Assembly (NCBI GenBank): GCA_900074885.1
Contig: FJUW01000014.1
Location: 254,505-318,504 of the forward strand
Direction of reading: 5' to 3'
DNA: 64,000 nucleotides
Source: Rhynchosporium graminicola
Lineage: Eukaryota > Ascomycota > Leotiomycetes > Helotiales > Ploettnerulaceae
Position 1 is the stretch's first letter. The number at the start of each line of letters is the position of its first letter. The notes under the pieces were generated by a model. It did no database searches and was not told the origin of the DNA. It saw nothing but the letters and a program-made list of their open reading frames with translations. This document shows, one piece after another, positions 10,900-23,054 of the stretch. The translations under genes and the position numbers were made by a program.

Positions 10900-13800
10900 A
10901 ACGTCTTAATTCAACTAGGAGACGCGGTAAGAGAGGTTACCGCGCTACTTACGGCAAGCTAGTATATCTTCTATTTCCTATTTATTATCGCTAGTAATAT
11001 TAATTAGTAGCAGTAGTAGTAACGTTTATCTAGGTAATAAGTTATTAGTATACCTACGTAACTTTAACGCAGGGAAGACGTTATATACTTTTATACTTAC
11101 AGGTAGTTCTAATCGGTATAAGCTACTTACTTTTTTAAGTACTCGGAATAGTCTATTAGTCAGGAAGTCGAGCTTTTTGCTTAGCTATATAGACGTAAAG
11201 TAACGCATATCTAGCTAGACTAAATCGTCTTTACCGAAGTCGACTTCTCTATAAGTTCGATTATAAGAGCGTGATATCTTTATTTAAGCGCGGATAAGAT
11301 TAGACTAGGCTATAGTCTATATAGCTCGTAGTCGGCTAGCGTATTCGATAGCTTATTAAGTATTCAGCTTATCAGAAGGAGTAGCTAAGTTAGGTAAATC
11401 GGATTTCTAATTCCAGTCGACGCGCGGAGCGTAACTATATACTACCTCGAAGGGTAAGAGACCTCCTAGAGAGTCGTAAGGGAGAGTTATTTAAGCGTAG
11501 TCTATAATAGATAAGAATTCCGACTAGTCGTCTTAATAGTAAGAGATAAAAGGTCGTAATCGGCGCTAGAGGTATTAGTTATAGATTTCCGTCTAGTTAT
11601 CTATTTAGAGGTAGTCTGCTGAAGAAAGCTATCTTTTGCTACTTAGAATTATGCAAATAGCTATCTAAAAGCGTGAAACGAATTAAGGCCCTCTATTAGA
11701 CGTAATTATTAGTAGAGCTCCGAAATAGTAGTATATATAGTATAAGTAGAGCTTTATAAGATCACGCGCATCGGAGGTTTTTCGGTATAGAATACTAATT
11801 ACTTATTTACTAAAACGATTTATAAATACGAGAACGTTATCATAGTCGTATTTATCGCGATTGAAACTATAGTAATCGATTATAATATATTCCCAGGGAC
11901 GTGATAATACTAGCAGAGGTTATAGGAGTCCGGGCTTCTTATCTCGTAGCACTTGAATTCGTCGGCAAGTATAGTAGTTATAGTAGTACTAGTTAATAGT
12001 TAAAGCGATTCCGTACTAGTAGTACTATAATAATAAGAGTTATAAGGTCTTCTTTACACTTAGATAAGCAGTTTCCAATCGATCGTATACTTCGCGTATA
12101 AGTAGCATACGAAGGTATAAAACGTCAGGTACGATTAATCTTCCTTCGTAAAGTAGAAGATCTTTTTCTATAGTTAGTTTTCTAGGAGTAGCAGAGAGAG
12201 CTTATTTCCGTAGTACTTAGAGTAATAGTATAGCGCGATTAGCTTCAAGTACTTACTATACTATAGAGAAAACTAGCGATAAGTCAGCGACTTCTAAAGT
12301 ATTAATAAGTTTAAAGCTATCTGCGGAATCGGAACTGTTTCAGAAGTTACTCGTAAGTAGTACTAGATCGATTTAGTCTTCGCGTAGTAGTTATTATAAA
12401 CGTTAGGCTCTCTTAGCGTTATTTTGATCGTCTAATTTATCTGTTCTGCGAGAGAGAGTATTAGCAAGTGGATTATACTTCCTAGGTTAATAAGTAATTA
12501 TAAAGTTATAATCTGCGAGTAGCTCCGCTTATCGTACTTATCGTGCGTTTAACTATTTAGAGGTTATAAAGTATCCAAGAGCTTTATAATCAGTAATAAC
12601 TCGGATTTGATATAGTACGCTTACGAGCTCAGATCTCTAGTTACTAAAAGATCATATAATTACGAGTATTTCCTTATCATAGATAGTATAATTAAGCTCG
12701 GCTAGTAGTATAGTCTTAAAGAAGTAAGCTACTAGGAACTACTCTTTATCGTATTACTACAATAGTATACCTACTACTACTCTATCACTAGTATCTATTT
12801 CAATTATATAAAGTAGATCTTGCTAATAGTAGTAGAGGAGAGGTGCCGAAGTGAGAGCGTGCTTTAAGTGATTAAAGGTATCTTTACACTCTCTAGTGAA
12901 CCGAAATAATATATTATTTTTAGTAAGTTATATAAGAGGTTTTGCGATTATTCCGTAATATTTAATAAATCGCTAGTAGAAGTTATAAAAGCCTAAGAAC
13001 AATTATACGCCCTTAACTATCGTAAGGTAATTCTAAGATCGTATAATATTAACCTTTTCAGGGTCTACCTCGATTCAAGAAGTAGAGATAATAAATCCGA
13101 GGTATTTAGTGCGAGTAACGTTAAATTCACACTTCTTAAGGTCGGCTTATAATCTAGCGTCTTATAATCGTTATAGTACCTTATATACGTATAATTAGTA
13201 CTCAAATAGATCGTCTGAATAGATAAGAATATTATCTAGATAAGCGGTACAGAAATCGTCTAAATAGTCGAATAAGATATTATTCATATACTATTAATAC
13301 GTTGCAGGGCTATTAGTTAATCTAAAAGGGAGTACCTTATACTTATATACTCCGTAATAGGTCCGAAAGGTCGTATACTCTTCAGAGGCTAGATCTATCC
13401 GAATTCAGTAGAATACCTAGCGAATATCTAGTTTAGTAAAGATCTTAGTAGTAGAGATTCTAGCTAGCGTCTCGTCGATTAATAGAAGGGGATATCAGTC
13501 TTTCCGTATAAGGTTATTCAAGGTATAGAAGTCGATATAGAAACGGAGACTTCTATTCGCTTTCTTAACGAATAGTATAAGTACTATATACGGAGCTTAA
13601 GACAGCTCGATGAAACCTTTTAACAGGTTATTAGTAATATATATCTTTATAACTTCAAGTTCTTCTGCTGATATCTTATATAATAGAGAGTACTTTAGAC
13701 TCTTCTCGGCCCCTTCCTCTAGCTTAATTCAGTAATCGTATGAATAGTAAGGGGGGAGAATATCGCTAGCTTCTTTAGAGAAGACGTGTGCCTACTAGCT

Positions 13801-16750
13801 ATACTCATAAGGAATCTGTAGTTCTAAGTCTAATTCACTTAAGCTAATAGTAAATTACTAAGCGGTTTTGTAGCGTTCTATAAGATCAATAGTTAAAGAT
13901 ACGATAGTAGTATTACGTTACTAATCTGCGATTCGATTATTAAGAAGCTTATCTATTTCGTAGAGAGTAGTAGAGAAGATCTTATTATTAGAAGACTTCT
14001 ACCGTTTATATAAGAGATAAAAGGCTAGGCCGCTGATTATATAGATCTCTAGTATAGGAGGCTCTTAGAGAGGCAGGAGCGCGAAAGGGAGTAATCTTTA
14101 TCGCTATTAGCGCTTCCGTAATAGCGTTATAGCTATATTAGTATATAGATCAGCTTCTGTAGTAGCGTTATATAGTCTTACGAGTAGTTTCAACTATTAA
14201 TCTATCGTATAAATTATATAGACGTAATCTTATACGTAGGTTTTTAACGTAGAGACTTCTATTTAGGTCTAAATTAGAGATTCACGCGGGATATAGATAG
14301 TAATATTACTAAATTATATACACTTCGGGCGTATATTAGTAGCTTTTCTAACGTATAAAGACTTATCTCTATTACTCTTTTCTTATTCTTTAGATAATAA
14401 AGACTTAAGCTCAGCGTATCTATAGGAAGTAATAGAAACGCTAAGGAAACAGTTCTCCCTAAGCAGTAATAATAGAGGAGGGTTCGTTACCTATAGCATA
14501 CTTTCTAGGGGAGAGTTTTAGATATTCTTATAACTAGAAATCTCTCTCAAAATACATTAAGCGTTCGATAGTAAGTATTTAATAATAAGTAGAGAGTTCA
14601 TAATAGCTTGAATATTAATAGGAGAGTTAGCTATACTTCGCTATATATTATACGCTTTCCAGAACTGATTAAGACGTTCGTTTCGTTCGTTAGCGTCATA
14701 TGAATAGCGCTAGTAAATATAGTATTTACGTAAGTCCTTGATTTCGATCGGAGAGCTATAAACGTTACTAGAAGGAGTATCTAGTAGCTAAATGATCTGT
14801 TATTTAGAGGTATCTAAGAGTACTTAATATTCCGAAAGCTAGGTTCTTCCGAGTATAATACTATAGTTTCCGAGAGTAGTAATAAGAAAGAGGGTAAATA
14901 CCTAAACGCGGCGATCTACTATTAAGTTAAGTATCGTATAGTAGCTGATTATACTACTATTAACGCTATTAAAACCTTTAATAAGAATTATATTTAGTAA
15001 AAGATAAATCGAAGGTTTTAGAAAGAAGGAAAGAGATTTAAGAAGAGAATAATTAATAAAATAATATCTATTAGCTCTAGAATTAAGAAGTACGAGTAAC
15101 TTATACGAAAGTCTATTCTTAGTAAGAGTAGTATATATAGTAAACGATTAACTACTAAGAAGCTTCGTAAGGTTAAGATATCGCATATCTCGTATACTAC
15201 CTAGGAAAGAGTCTTTCCTTAGGCGTAGTCTTTTGCTAGTAGTTTTAGGGTCTCGTTAGTATCTTAAAATACTACTTAGTCGTTACCTAACGATTCGCTA
15301 TTAATTCTATCTCTAGTATTAATTTCATTAATACGTTAGAGAGTATTTAGACGAATTAATAATCGATTAGAAGTAAAGTAATAAGTAGCGTGAGAAGGCG
15401 ATTATACGCGAGGTATATCATTTCGTATAGAGTATTAGTATAAGGAACCGTTTTCCCGAGGGGGTATATTAGCAATAGTAGTAAATAAGTCTTTCAGACT
15501 AAATTCAGTACGAGTCTTTAGAGGGTTAGAAGAGGAGCTTTCGTTACGTCGTTAAGAGGTATTAATAAGGCGTTCCCGAGTCGCGCTAGCCTTAGCCGAA
15601 GACTCGGAATAATAGGTCTTTTCGATAAATTAACCTTAATCTTCAGCTTATATAGCTTTAACGTATTCTTCTAGTGTTCTTAACGTTCTATACTATTAGA
15701 AGAGCTATTTCCGAAGACGAGAAAGTAGCTTCTCCTATAAGTCTATTTTCAGAGTCGATTAATTATTTATACTAGCTTTACGAGCTAGCGTACGGAATTC
15801 CTAGTAGAACGTCCAAAAGGTCTGTTTATACTCTATCTTTAGCGCTAAATAGCTAGCTCTTATAGCTTACTAATCGTATAGGTTTAATAAGAAGGAGACG
15901 AGTTAAGTGATCATATTAAGTGAATCGATTATATTACCTTCCTTATTATATTATAGTTCTAGGAATAAGAGTTCTAGGTAAGTTCTAGCTATTCCTTCCG
16001 TTTAATTAAGTAATTAATCTTTATAATAATCTTCGTTAAGGAAGTAGCTAGAGTAGCGCCGGAGAGCGTTACGTATCTATACTTCCTAGAGCTTTAGAGA
16101 GTAGTCGATTCTATCAGAGAGTCTATTTAGAAGGTTCGGAATCTTCTTAATACGAGTTGCGTAAGATATAGAAGAAATTCTACTTGTAGAGCGTTCTCTA
16201 CGAGAGTTTTCTTTAATTAATAGTAGCAGAGGAGTTAGCGACTGAGGATCGTCGAAAGATACAGATTTAGTAGTACAAGTAGCTATCGTTTAGCGTACCT
16301 CACGCAGTTTAATCTATAATTAACGTAATTAGTCTGCTATATCCTTCTTTAATTATATTTCCTCCGCGAGCCTTCTTTCTGCCTCTTGCAGCTAGTAAGC
16401 ACGATCTTCCTATAAGTTACTTATAGTTACTATTACTATAGGAGTATTATCAGGAAGGTTTAGTAACTTAGTAAGTTCGTTAATTATAATAGGAGTTAGA
16501 GAACTCAACTCGGATAAGGCGTCGTCGCGAGCACTTTCTACTATAGAGAGAGGTAGATTACAGCGAGTATTACGAGTCGCCGAAGAATAGGAGGTAGAAG
16601 GAGTTAGAGAACTAGTTATCGATTTATAGGACTTAGGTTACTTCTGTTTAGGTACTATTCTTCAAGTTTATACTTAGTATAGGCCTTCTCTGTATAGCGT
16701 AGTCTCCTGCGTTTAGTAACTCTAGGCACAGAGGTATAATATAAGTAGAT
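10900..16750 (-). pseudogene. gag-pol relic of element B
   Basis: This is the coding interior of a Gypsy element on the minus strand. The catalytic RT box reads YLDNILIYSDD at 13226-13258, with the second Asp changed to Asn (GAC/GAT to AAT). RNase H has DKE and the downstream ITDYKALGYFI motif at about 12555-12690. The integrase would occupy about 11000-12400, and Gag and protease about 14300-16700; I could not fix their exact limits. Protein products would have been Gag, aspartic protease, RT/RNase H and integrase. Nonsense changes throughout make it inactive. Confidence 0.65.
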
Positions 16751-16792
16751 ATTTACTATCTTCCTAGATATAGGTAAAAAAGTTATAGATAA

Positions 16793-17037
16793 TATAACGC
16801 TTACTCTAGAAAGGTCTTAAAGCTACCTTAGTAATAAGACCTCATATTATTATAAATATGAAGTAGTAAGAATCAACTTAGAATCTATAACTAAAGAGCT
16901 AAGAAGTAGAAAAGAGGAGAGAAGGTATATATAAAAGGGGCTCTGCGGAGCTCTCGGTAATCTCGCTTAGTATACCCGATTGGGAGTACTTGCTGGTCCC
17001 ACTAAGTCCATACTAGTTACATGCCATAACCGTCATA
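16793..17037 (-). repeat. 5' LTR of element B (245 bp)
   Basis: It begins TATAACGCTTACTC and ends ATGCCATAACCGTCATA on the plus strand. Its last 40 bases retain several CA/TG dinucleotides that are TA in the left LTR, so the two LTRs differ in RIP load. Confidence 0.85.
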
Positions 17038-17359
17038 ACTTATTCCTACTTATCGCTAAGGAATCTGTACTCATTTCTACTTCGAAATCATCGAGAAAAG
17101 TACCCGTGCTAAAACTCTACTGCGAGTATATTTCTTAATCTTCGAGGATCTAGAAACTAATTCTGATTTACTAAATTAGTACTATAGCTTTTTACTTTAA
17201 TATAAAACGCGAAAGCTCTGAATTATTCTTTATTAATATTTATAAGATAGATTATATCTTATAAGATTATTTAGATAGCGATTCCCCTAAGGATCCTGAT
17301 ACTAAATAACTTATAGCTAAAAAACTACTAGAATAATATTATACTCTTAAGGAGGCTTT

Positions 17360-17855
17360 TGTCACGAACCAGTATAGTTCTTAGCACTAAAACCGTCCTA
17401 GCACCAGAATACTGATAGTACTACCTAGTAGTGAGTACTAGACGGGTTTTAGTACTAGAAAAGAGTTAGTACTATTAGAGGAAAGGCACTAATACGGTTA
17501 TAGTATAAACTAGCGAGTAGTACTATATATCTACCTATATTAAAGTAATAATAGTATTATAGCTATAGGTGATCTAGGATCACGTGATATGCTAGACTAC
17601 TAGATAGGTCGCGAGAGCTTACGCGCTCTGTAAGATAGTCTTATATAGCTAGTATAAGGGAACGAAGATTCTATATAAGACTAGCACTTCTGCTATTAGT
17701 TAGAAGCTTCGTGCTTAAATTCATATAGTAATTAATACCTGCTTATAATATCTTAATTCTAATTAAGAACTGAACTTCTTATTTACTTTACTTTATAGCT
17801 AATACTAACCGACGAGCCTGTATACCGCGTACCAGTCAGAACTAGGAACGTTACA
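17360..17855. repeat. solo LTR L in element C (496 bp), weakly RIP-mutated
   Basis: The insertion lies in C between GGAGGCTTT and TTCTAAGCGG; D at 28755-28785 has the empty site. It has perfect TGTCACG...CGTTACA ends and the target duplication GCTTT at 17355-17359 and 17856-17860. It keeps many CA/TG dinucleotides, unlike C around it, so it is young or was spared as a single short copy. Near its left end, ACTAAAACCGTC and GACGGGTTTTAGTA form an imperfect inverted pair. It has no coding sequence. A CACGTG lies at about 17582. Confidence 0.8.
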
Positions 17856-17859
17856 GCTT

Positions 17860-19320
17860 TTTCTAAGCGGAATTCTAATATTCTTCTACTATATCGCTTA
17901 TATGATTATAAAATTATTCTAGAAGAACTATTACTTAATACTTATTCGCTCTTATATTAGTAGTCTATAAAGGAACTATAAGTAACTAAGGAATACTTTA
18001 TAGGGAACTTAGATAAGGGATTTATCGAAGTTAGCTAAAGTCCTTTTATATTACTTATACTATTTATTAAGAAGGCTAATAGAAGCTTATGCTTCTTTAT
18101 TAACTATTATAAGCTTAATATAATTACTAGAAAGGATTTATACTTAATACTTAGGATCGATAAGCTTTTAACTTATATATCTAAAGCTATAGTTTTTACT
18201 AAACTAGATATCTGAGTAGTATTTAATTATATGTATATAGACTTCGAATCAGAGGAGTATACTCCCTTCCGAACCCGCTTCAGGTCTTATAAATATAAAG
18301 TACTACTTTTTAGGCTTTATAATAGACTTAGTATATACTGATAATATATAAATAATATACTATTAGACTATCTAGATAATTTCTATATAGCTTATCTAGA
18401 TAATATTCTTATATACTCGAAAATACTCTAAGAGTAAAAAGAGTATATTAAATTAGTATTATAATACTTAATAGATACTAGACTCTAAGTAAATATTAAG
18501 AAGAGCTAATTCTATATTACTCGGATTAAATACTTTAGATATATTATTATTATTATTAATGGAATCGAGCCAGATCCTGAGAAAGAAGTACTATTAGTAA
18601 ACTAAAGGTAACTCGAAATAGTAATAGCTATAAAATCTTTCTTAGGATTCTACAGCTTTTATTTTTAATTTATTCGGAATTTCAGCCTTATTACTAAACC
18701 TCTCTAAATACTCACTAGGCTTATAGTACTATAGAGTTTTACTAATAACTATAAGAGATCCTTCGATAAGCTAAGATAATAGCTACTGTTAGTATAGAAA
18801 TTATATTATTTCAACTTAGAATTACAGATTAAGCTATAAACTAATACCTCTAATAGTATAATAGCTAGAGTTATCTCTTAATTATACGAAGATAATTAGT
18901 AGTACCTAATTAGATTCTATTCTTATATTCTTAATAGATACGAACTAAACTAGGAGATCTACGATAAGGAGCTATACGCTATTATTAAGTCTTTCCGGAA
19001 ATAGAGACCGGAACTCATATCTCTATAACGCTATACTAGTATATATACGAACTATCGATCCTTAGAATACTTTATAACTACTAAGGTCCTAACTAGTAAA
19101 TAAGCTAGATAGATAGAATTTCTATCTGAATTTAACTTTTAAATTATATATATATCTAGTAAAGATAATACTAAAGCTAATATCCTTAGTTATAAGGAAT
19201 AGGACTTAAAGATATAGAAATAGCAGAGATAGAATAGTAGATCTCAGGTTTTACTATTATTAGATTACTTAAATCCTAAGATTAATTTAGAATCAGCTAA
19301 ATATTTTATCGATCAGATTA
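17860..19320 (+). pseudogene. RT/RNase H relic of element C
   Basis: Plus-strand translation gives FIKKANRSLCFFINYYKLN then ITRKDLYLILRIDKLL (RT palm entry) at about 18055-18165. YLDNILIYS follows at 18393-18419; it is the RT catalytic box, with the second Asp changed to Asn. RNase H lies at about 18830-19010 with YDKELYAIIKSF. Colinear with D 28790-33400. The frame is stopped repeatedly by TAA/TAG. It ends where F1 begins at 19326. Confidence 0.75.
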
Positions 19321-19325
19321 GTTAT

Positions 19326-19803
19326 TATAGCAAGGTTATATTGATCTTCAGAGTAAGGCATAGAGTAGTTGAATGTTGCTTTTTGCATTAGAGTACTAAT
19401 TACTATGGAGAGTTGACTAAAGGTATTATCTAGGAATATCCGCACGGACTATGCACGTGACTAAAGTCACCTGATCCACACTAAGACCTATATCCTCATA
19501 ATATACCCCTCTATAGAGATACTATAAAGTCGGTAACTTCTACAGGTACAAGTGATCCAATTTCCTATAATTAGTCGATTACACTATCGTATGCGTACAT
19601 ATAGTAATACCTCTAGAGACTAGAACTATACCCCGATATCACGTGAACTGGATAAAACCCAGGTTCCGTAATTCCTCTAAGATAATTAGCCTTCCTAATT
19701 AATATCTATACCCCTTATTCTAGGTATAAATAGTCATATTCAGTATTACTATAAAAGCCTTAAGGTCTTATAGGCTAAGTAGTTTAGTGAAACCGTCTGC
19801 CGC
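19326..19803 (-). repeat. 3' LTR of Copia F1
   Basis: Homologous to F2's left LTR (48317-48793) and to the truncated LTR at 53989-54166. It retains many CA/TG (for example GTTGAATGTTGC, ATGCACGTGAC), so it is less mutated than the F2 copy. The last five bases GCCGC are duplicated by the H insertion. Confidence 0.75.
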
Positions 19804-20000
19804 TATGACGGGTTGCACCCAGGAGGATGCTCGACGCAGAGCATCTCGCTGACTAATACTGCTAAGGCACTAGTAGCGGTAGTATCGTATCTTCTCCTTT
19901 TCTGTTAAGGAAGAATTCTCCTCCGCTCTTTAGCTAATTCTTCTTATTAATTAAAGATACCGTTTATACTATACGTATACTTTGCACTCGCCTTATGATA
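19804..20000 (+). repeat. 5' LTR of element H (197 bp)
   Basis: It begins TATGACGGGTTGCACCC and ends CGCCTTATGATA. It is close to 21150-21346, with scattered transitions. Both contain a GGATGCTCGACGCAGAGCA block, an imperfect hairpin (TGCTC...GAGCA). Confidence 0.85.
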
Positions 20001-20249
20001 TTAGAGTTAGCTCGCAAAACAAGGTAAAGTAAAGCAGAGCAAAGGATTAACGTCGAGAGTCTCGCAACCGATCAAAATTTTTTCAAATAGATTTATAATA
20101 TACCTAATAGGCCGAGTCGGCTACTTAACGCGAAGCCTAGCTACTATCAACTATAGAGGTTCTCTAAAAGCAAGTAGAGGATCTCTAAATACAACTAGAA
20201 GTAATAATACTAGTAGTAGTAGTAGGAAAGATACGTTAAGTCCTCTCTC

Positions 20250-21110
20250 TAACTAATAAGTTCTCCGGTCGATCGAAGGAGTAGGACGTATAGTTAATAG
20301 CAATAGAATTAAAGCTTAGGATTAATAGGAGTACGATTAGTAATAGAGAGGCTTAGACCTTTTTTATCTATATATCTCTCTATCTGAAAGTTTAAGAGCT
20401 AGTACTTCCCTATATATTAAAAGTAGAAACGAATAGAAACTAAGACCCCCTCGAGCTAGTCCGCTATCTTAATAAGATTTATAACGATCCGAATAAGGTT
20501 AAGGAAGCAGGATAAAGGTTAATCAGGTTCTAATAAGGAATAATAGTAATAGTAGTATACTTACTATAATTCGAACGAGCGCTCTTCTAAGCCGGAGCAG
20601 ATTCCTAGCCGGACGATACGAAGATAACTATTTTAGTAGGTAGTTGAAATAAATACACTAGATAATAGATCGACGAGCAGACGGCTCTACTAACGAATTA
20701 CGAAGATTTATCATAGTTACTCCTATCTTTAGGAAATCAATTCGGCCCGGTGTATACGAATAGCAATAGTAATAGTAATAATTCGAGCAGTAGGACTACT
20801 TATAAGAAAGATAATATAATAGAATAGGAAACCGGTCATATAGCAGCTACGAAGGCAGCATTAGCCCCCCGTGAGAAACGTCAGATATAGAGAGATATAG
20901 GAAAATGCGTAAGGTATAGCTCTAGTAAGTATTAGATAAGCTAATACTACTACTAAGCCTCACGTAGTCGATTATTATTAGTATCCTCTAAGTCCTCTAC
21001 AGGGCAGGATAATACGAAGGAAAAGGCAGTAGTTCGCGTGAGTGCCGTAAGGATATCGAATATAGCAAGGCCTCGCGAGTAGGCTTTTGCTTCGAGATGA
21101 CGGCTACGGA
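20250..21110 (+). pseudogene. gag of element H with zinc knuckle
   Basis: Plus-strand reading gives IDEQTALLTNYEDL near 20670 and a Ser/Asn-rich linker. It then gives the sequence C-VR-Y-SSSK-Y-xISx-Y at 20906-20947. This is a CX2CX4HX4C zinc knuckle in which two Cys and the His have become Tyr (TGT to TAT, CAT/CAC to TAT/TAC), exactly the RIP spectrum. The knuckle is followed by a basic tail and a stop near 21100. It would have been the RNA-binding structural protein. The start is not resolved because of stops. No pol follows. Confidence 0.7.
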
Positions 21111-21149
21111 ATAATTTCCAGAGGGGGATTAGTTTAAAATAGGGAGTAA

Positions 21150-21346
21150 TATAACGGGTTGCACCCAGGAGGATGCTCGACGCAGAGCAACTCGCTGACT
21201 AATACTGCTAAGGCACTAGTAGCAGTAGCACCGTATCTTCTCCTTTTCTATTAAGGAAGAATTCTCCTCCGCTCTTTAGCTAATTCTTCCTCTTAATTAA
21301 AGATATCGTTTATACTATACGCATACTTTGCACTCGCCCCGTGATA
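21150..21346 (+). repeat. 3' LTR of element H (197 bp)
   Basis: It begins TATAACGGGTTGC and ends CCCCGTGATA. It is preceded by the purine tract and followed by the GCCGC target duplicate, then Copia F1. Confidence 0.85.
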
Positions 21347-21351
21347 GCCGC

Positions 21352-23054
21352 CTTCTCTTTTAAGGGTATATACTAAGGGTCTAAATGACCTCTACCGACC
21401 TCCTAGCGCAAGTAGTGGAATTTGATATTAATATACTTAGTATACTAGTATAATTCAGGGTTCTCCGATAGAGATAAAGCTCCCTGATTATCGCACTATA
21501 TCTCTATACTCTTAGAGTCTAGCTTATTATAGCCTAGCTCCTTTAGTACTTAGCGTATCCATAATGCTTCTCTAGCAAAGGCGCATATAGCTATATACTC
21601 TACTTCCGTAGAGGCTAGAGCTACAGTAGTCTATCGCTTTAAAATAGCTAAGAAAACATCTCCTGCAAGAAAGAAATAGACTCCGGTATATGATACTCTA
21701 TTAATTCGATTACCAGCCTAATCAGAGTCGCAGAAACCTCTTAATTTCATCTTTTCTCTATTAGTAATATCTCTTCCGTAAGTCGTAGCGTAGTACTTGG
21801 TACCTTATAGGTATATAAGTACTCTCTTAGCGCTCGCAAGGTATTAAGATAATATATTTATCAGAAATTATAATAATATAGAGCAGTAGTATAATATATC
21901 ACAGCGAGTATAAGCTAAGTACTATAGATTATCGTAAAGCTATTAATATAGCTTAATTTCTTATAAAGTAGCCACTCCCTTGAACTTAACTATAGAAACC
22001 TCTGAACTAGTAGTAAAGGGCGTATCGGCGCTCTTATAGTTAGTTATTCTAAATCGATCTAATATCTTTTCGATATACGTATCTTAGTAAAGAGAAATCG
22101 TTTTCTTCTCTCTATTATATATAATTCTAATACTAAGGAAGTATTTAGCTAGTCTAGCTAATAGAATATCGAATATAGTAAGAATCTTCTTCTTAAGCTC
22201 TTTAAGAGCTAGTCTAGCTTTTAAGATAACTAGAAAATTATCGATATAAGTAATAATAATTATTCTAGTTTCTTAGTTATTATATACGTAATTATCGGTT
22301 TATAAAAGTATAAAGTCGATAATACCGAACTCCTTATATAGTATCTCTTACTAGAGGCGTAGAGACTACTTCAGACCGTATAGAGCCTTTAGTAAGAGTA
22401 TATATTCCTTATCTATAAGTCTACGCTTAAATTATCTATAAAATAGTAGTAATTTAACGTATATTAAGGTATTAGCTTTACTATATAAGAATACTATTAT
22501 TATATTAAACTATTCGACTTCTAAGTCGTACTCTACTATAAATACTAAGCTTATCTTCTAAGTAGAAGATTTATAGACTCCGGTATATATCTAATCGTAA
22601 TCGTAACTAAATTGTTATATATAACCTTAGATTATGAATCTGACTTTATATTTATCGATTTTACTATCTATATCTCTCTTAGTCTTAAAAAGTAGACGAG
22701 AACCTAGTACTCCATACCCTTTTAGTATATTAGAGCGACTTATAGTCTTCTAAGTCGACTTCTCTTTAAGAGATTAGTACTCCTTAATAATCGCTTTCTT
22801 TTATTCTAGCTAATCAGGTCTCTTTATAGCTTAATCTAAGGTAGTCGGATCGTCTAAAAATAGCGACTCTTCTTAAGCTATATAGAAAGCGAATCGATAT
22901 TAGCTAATACTCTCTTATACTTCTTTAAGTAGTGAAATTATATAAGAGTAGCTATTATTTAGTTTCGGTAATACCTTAGGCGTCGAATTTAGAGTCGGAT
23001 CTGCGTTCCGGCCTAAACGTATAGCCCTAAGAATATACATTAGTATATAGTTCT
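21352..23054 (-). pseudogene. RT/RNase H relic of Copia F1
   Basis: The minus-strand Copia pol C-terminus is present: the RNase H motif STEVEY (from STEAEY) near 21605-21625 and the RT catalytic box YIDN at 22238-22249. It is colinear with F2 48790-50480, where the same box is still YIDD. The ancestral activity is reverse transcription with RNA-strand removal. It is stopped in many places and truncated at 23054 by Copia E. Confidence 0.75.

Larger units (their letters stand above)
10441..17037 (-). mobile_element. element B: full-length Gypsy retrotransposon (6.6 kb), RIP-inactivated
   Basis: LTRs of 245 bp lie at 10441-10685 and 16793-17037. The 5-bp target duplication ACTTA is at 10436-10440 and 17038-17042. 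C's sequence (TTTAACTTAT..CTTATCGCTAAGG, as in D near 28440) closes around it. A purine tract (AAGGGGGGGTAG, minus strand) borders the 3' LTR at 10686. On the minus strand, RT is recognisable by AYLDNILIYSDDLFE (13205-13260) and RNase H by YTIYDKEILVII at about 12640-12690. Gag therefore lies at higher and integrase at lower coordinates, the standard Gypsy order. Many stops replace Gln/Trp codons. The two LTRs differ mainly by transitions, and the left one is more heavily mutated. Confidence 0.85.
5333..19325 (+). mobile_element. element C: Gypsy (chromovirus-type) retrotransposon, multiply interrupted, 3' end missing
   Basis: The 5' LTR is at 5333-5612. Gag, protease, RT and RNase H relics on the plus strand are colinear with the better-represented element D (25810-36781). 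The protease relic near 7722-7760 reads NTRAN (from D-T-G-A-N). The RT relic 18050-18420 includes KLNIITRKDLYLILRIDK and YLDNILIYS at 18393-18419 (from YLDDILIYS). C is split by a solo LTR (6641-6878), element A (8145-10352), element B (10441-17037) and a solo LTR (17360-17855). Comparison with D shows that host sequence resumes exactly after each, with a duplicated 5-mer. C stops at 19325, where Copia F1 begins; its integrase and 3' LTR do not reappear. Frames are full of TAA/TAG, consistent with RIP. Confidence 0.8.
19804..21346 (+). mobile_element. element H: gag-only non-autonomous LTR retrotransposon (1.5 kb)
   Basis: LTRs of 197 bp lie at 19804-20000 and 21150-21346, with the target duplication GCCGC at 19799-19803 and 21347-21351. 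The interior is 1.15 kb. A purine tract AATAGGGAGTAA precedes the 3' LTR, which fixes the plus orientation. The interior encodes only a Gag-like frame ending in a zinc knuckle; protease, RT and integrase are absent. It sits exactly at the LTR/interior junction of Copia F1. CA/TG content is moderate, so it is a relatively young layer. Confidence 0.85.
19326..23054 (-). mobile_element. element F1: Copia retrotransposon, 3' half only, interrupted by H
   Basis: The left part (19326-19803) is a Copia LTR matching 48317-48793. After element H (19804-21346), sequence resumes with CTTCTCTTTTAAGGG, which directly follows the same LTR in F2. From 21352 to 23054 the minus strand matches F2 (48790-50480): RNase H with ALASTEVEY at about 21600-21628, then RT with YIDN at 22238-22249 (from YIDD). 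The match ends at 23054, where Copia E's LTR starts. The missing 5' half (integrase, protease, gag, 5' LTR) is not found beyond E, which is unexpected for a simple nested insertion. Confidence 0.75.
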
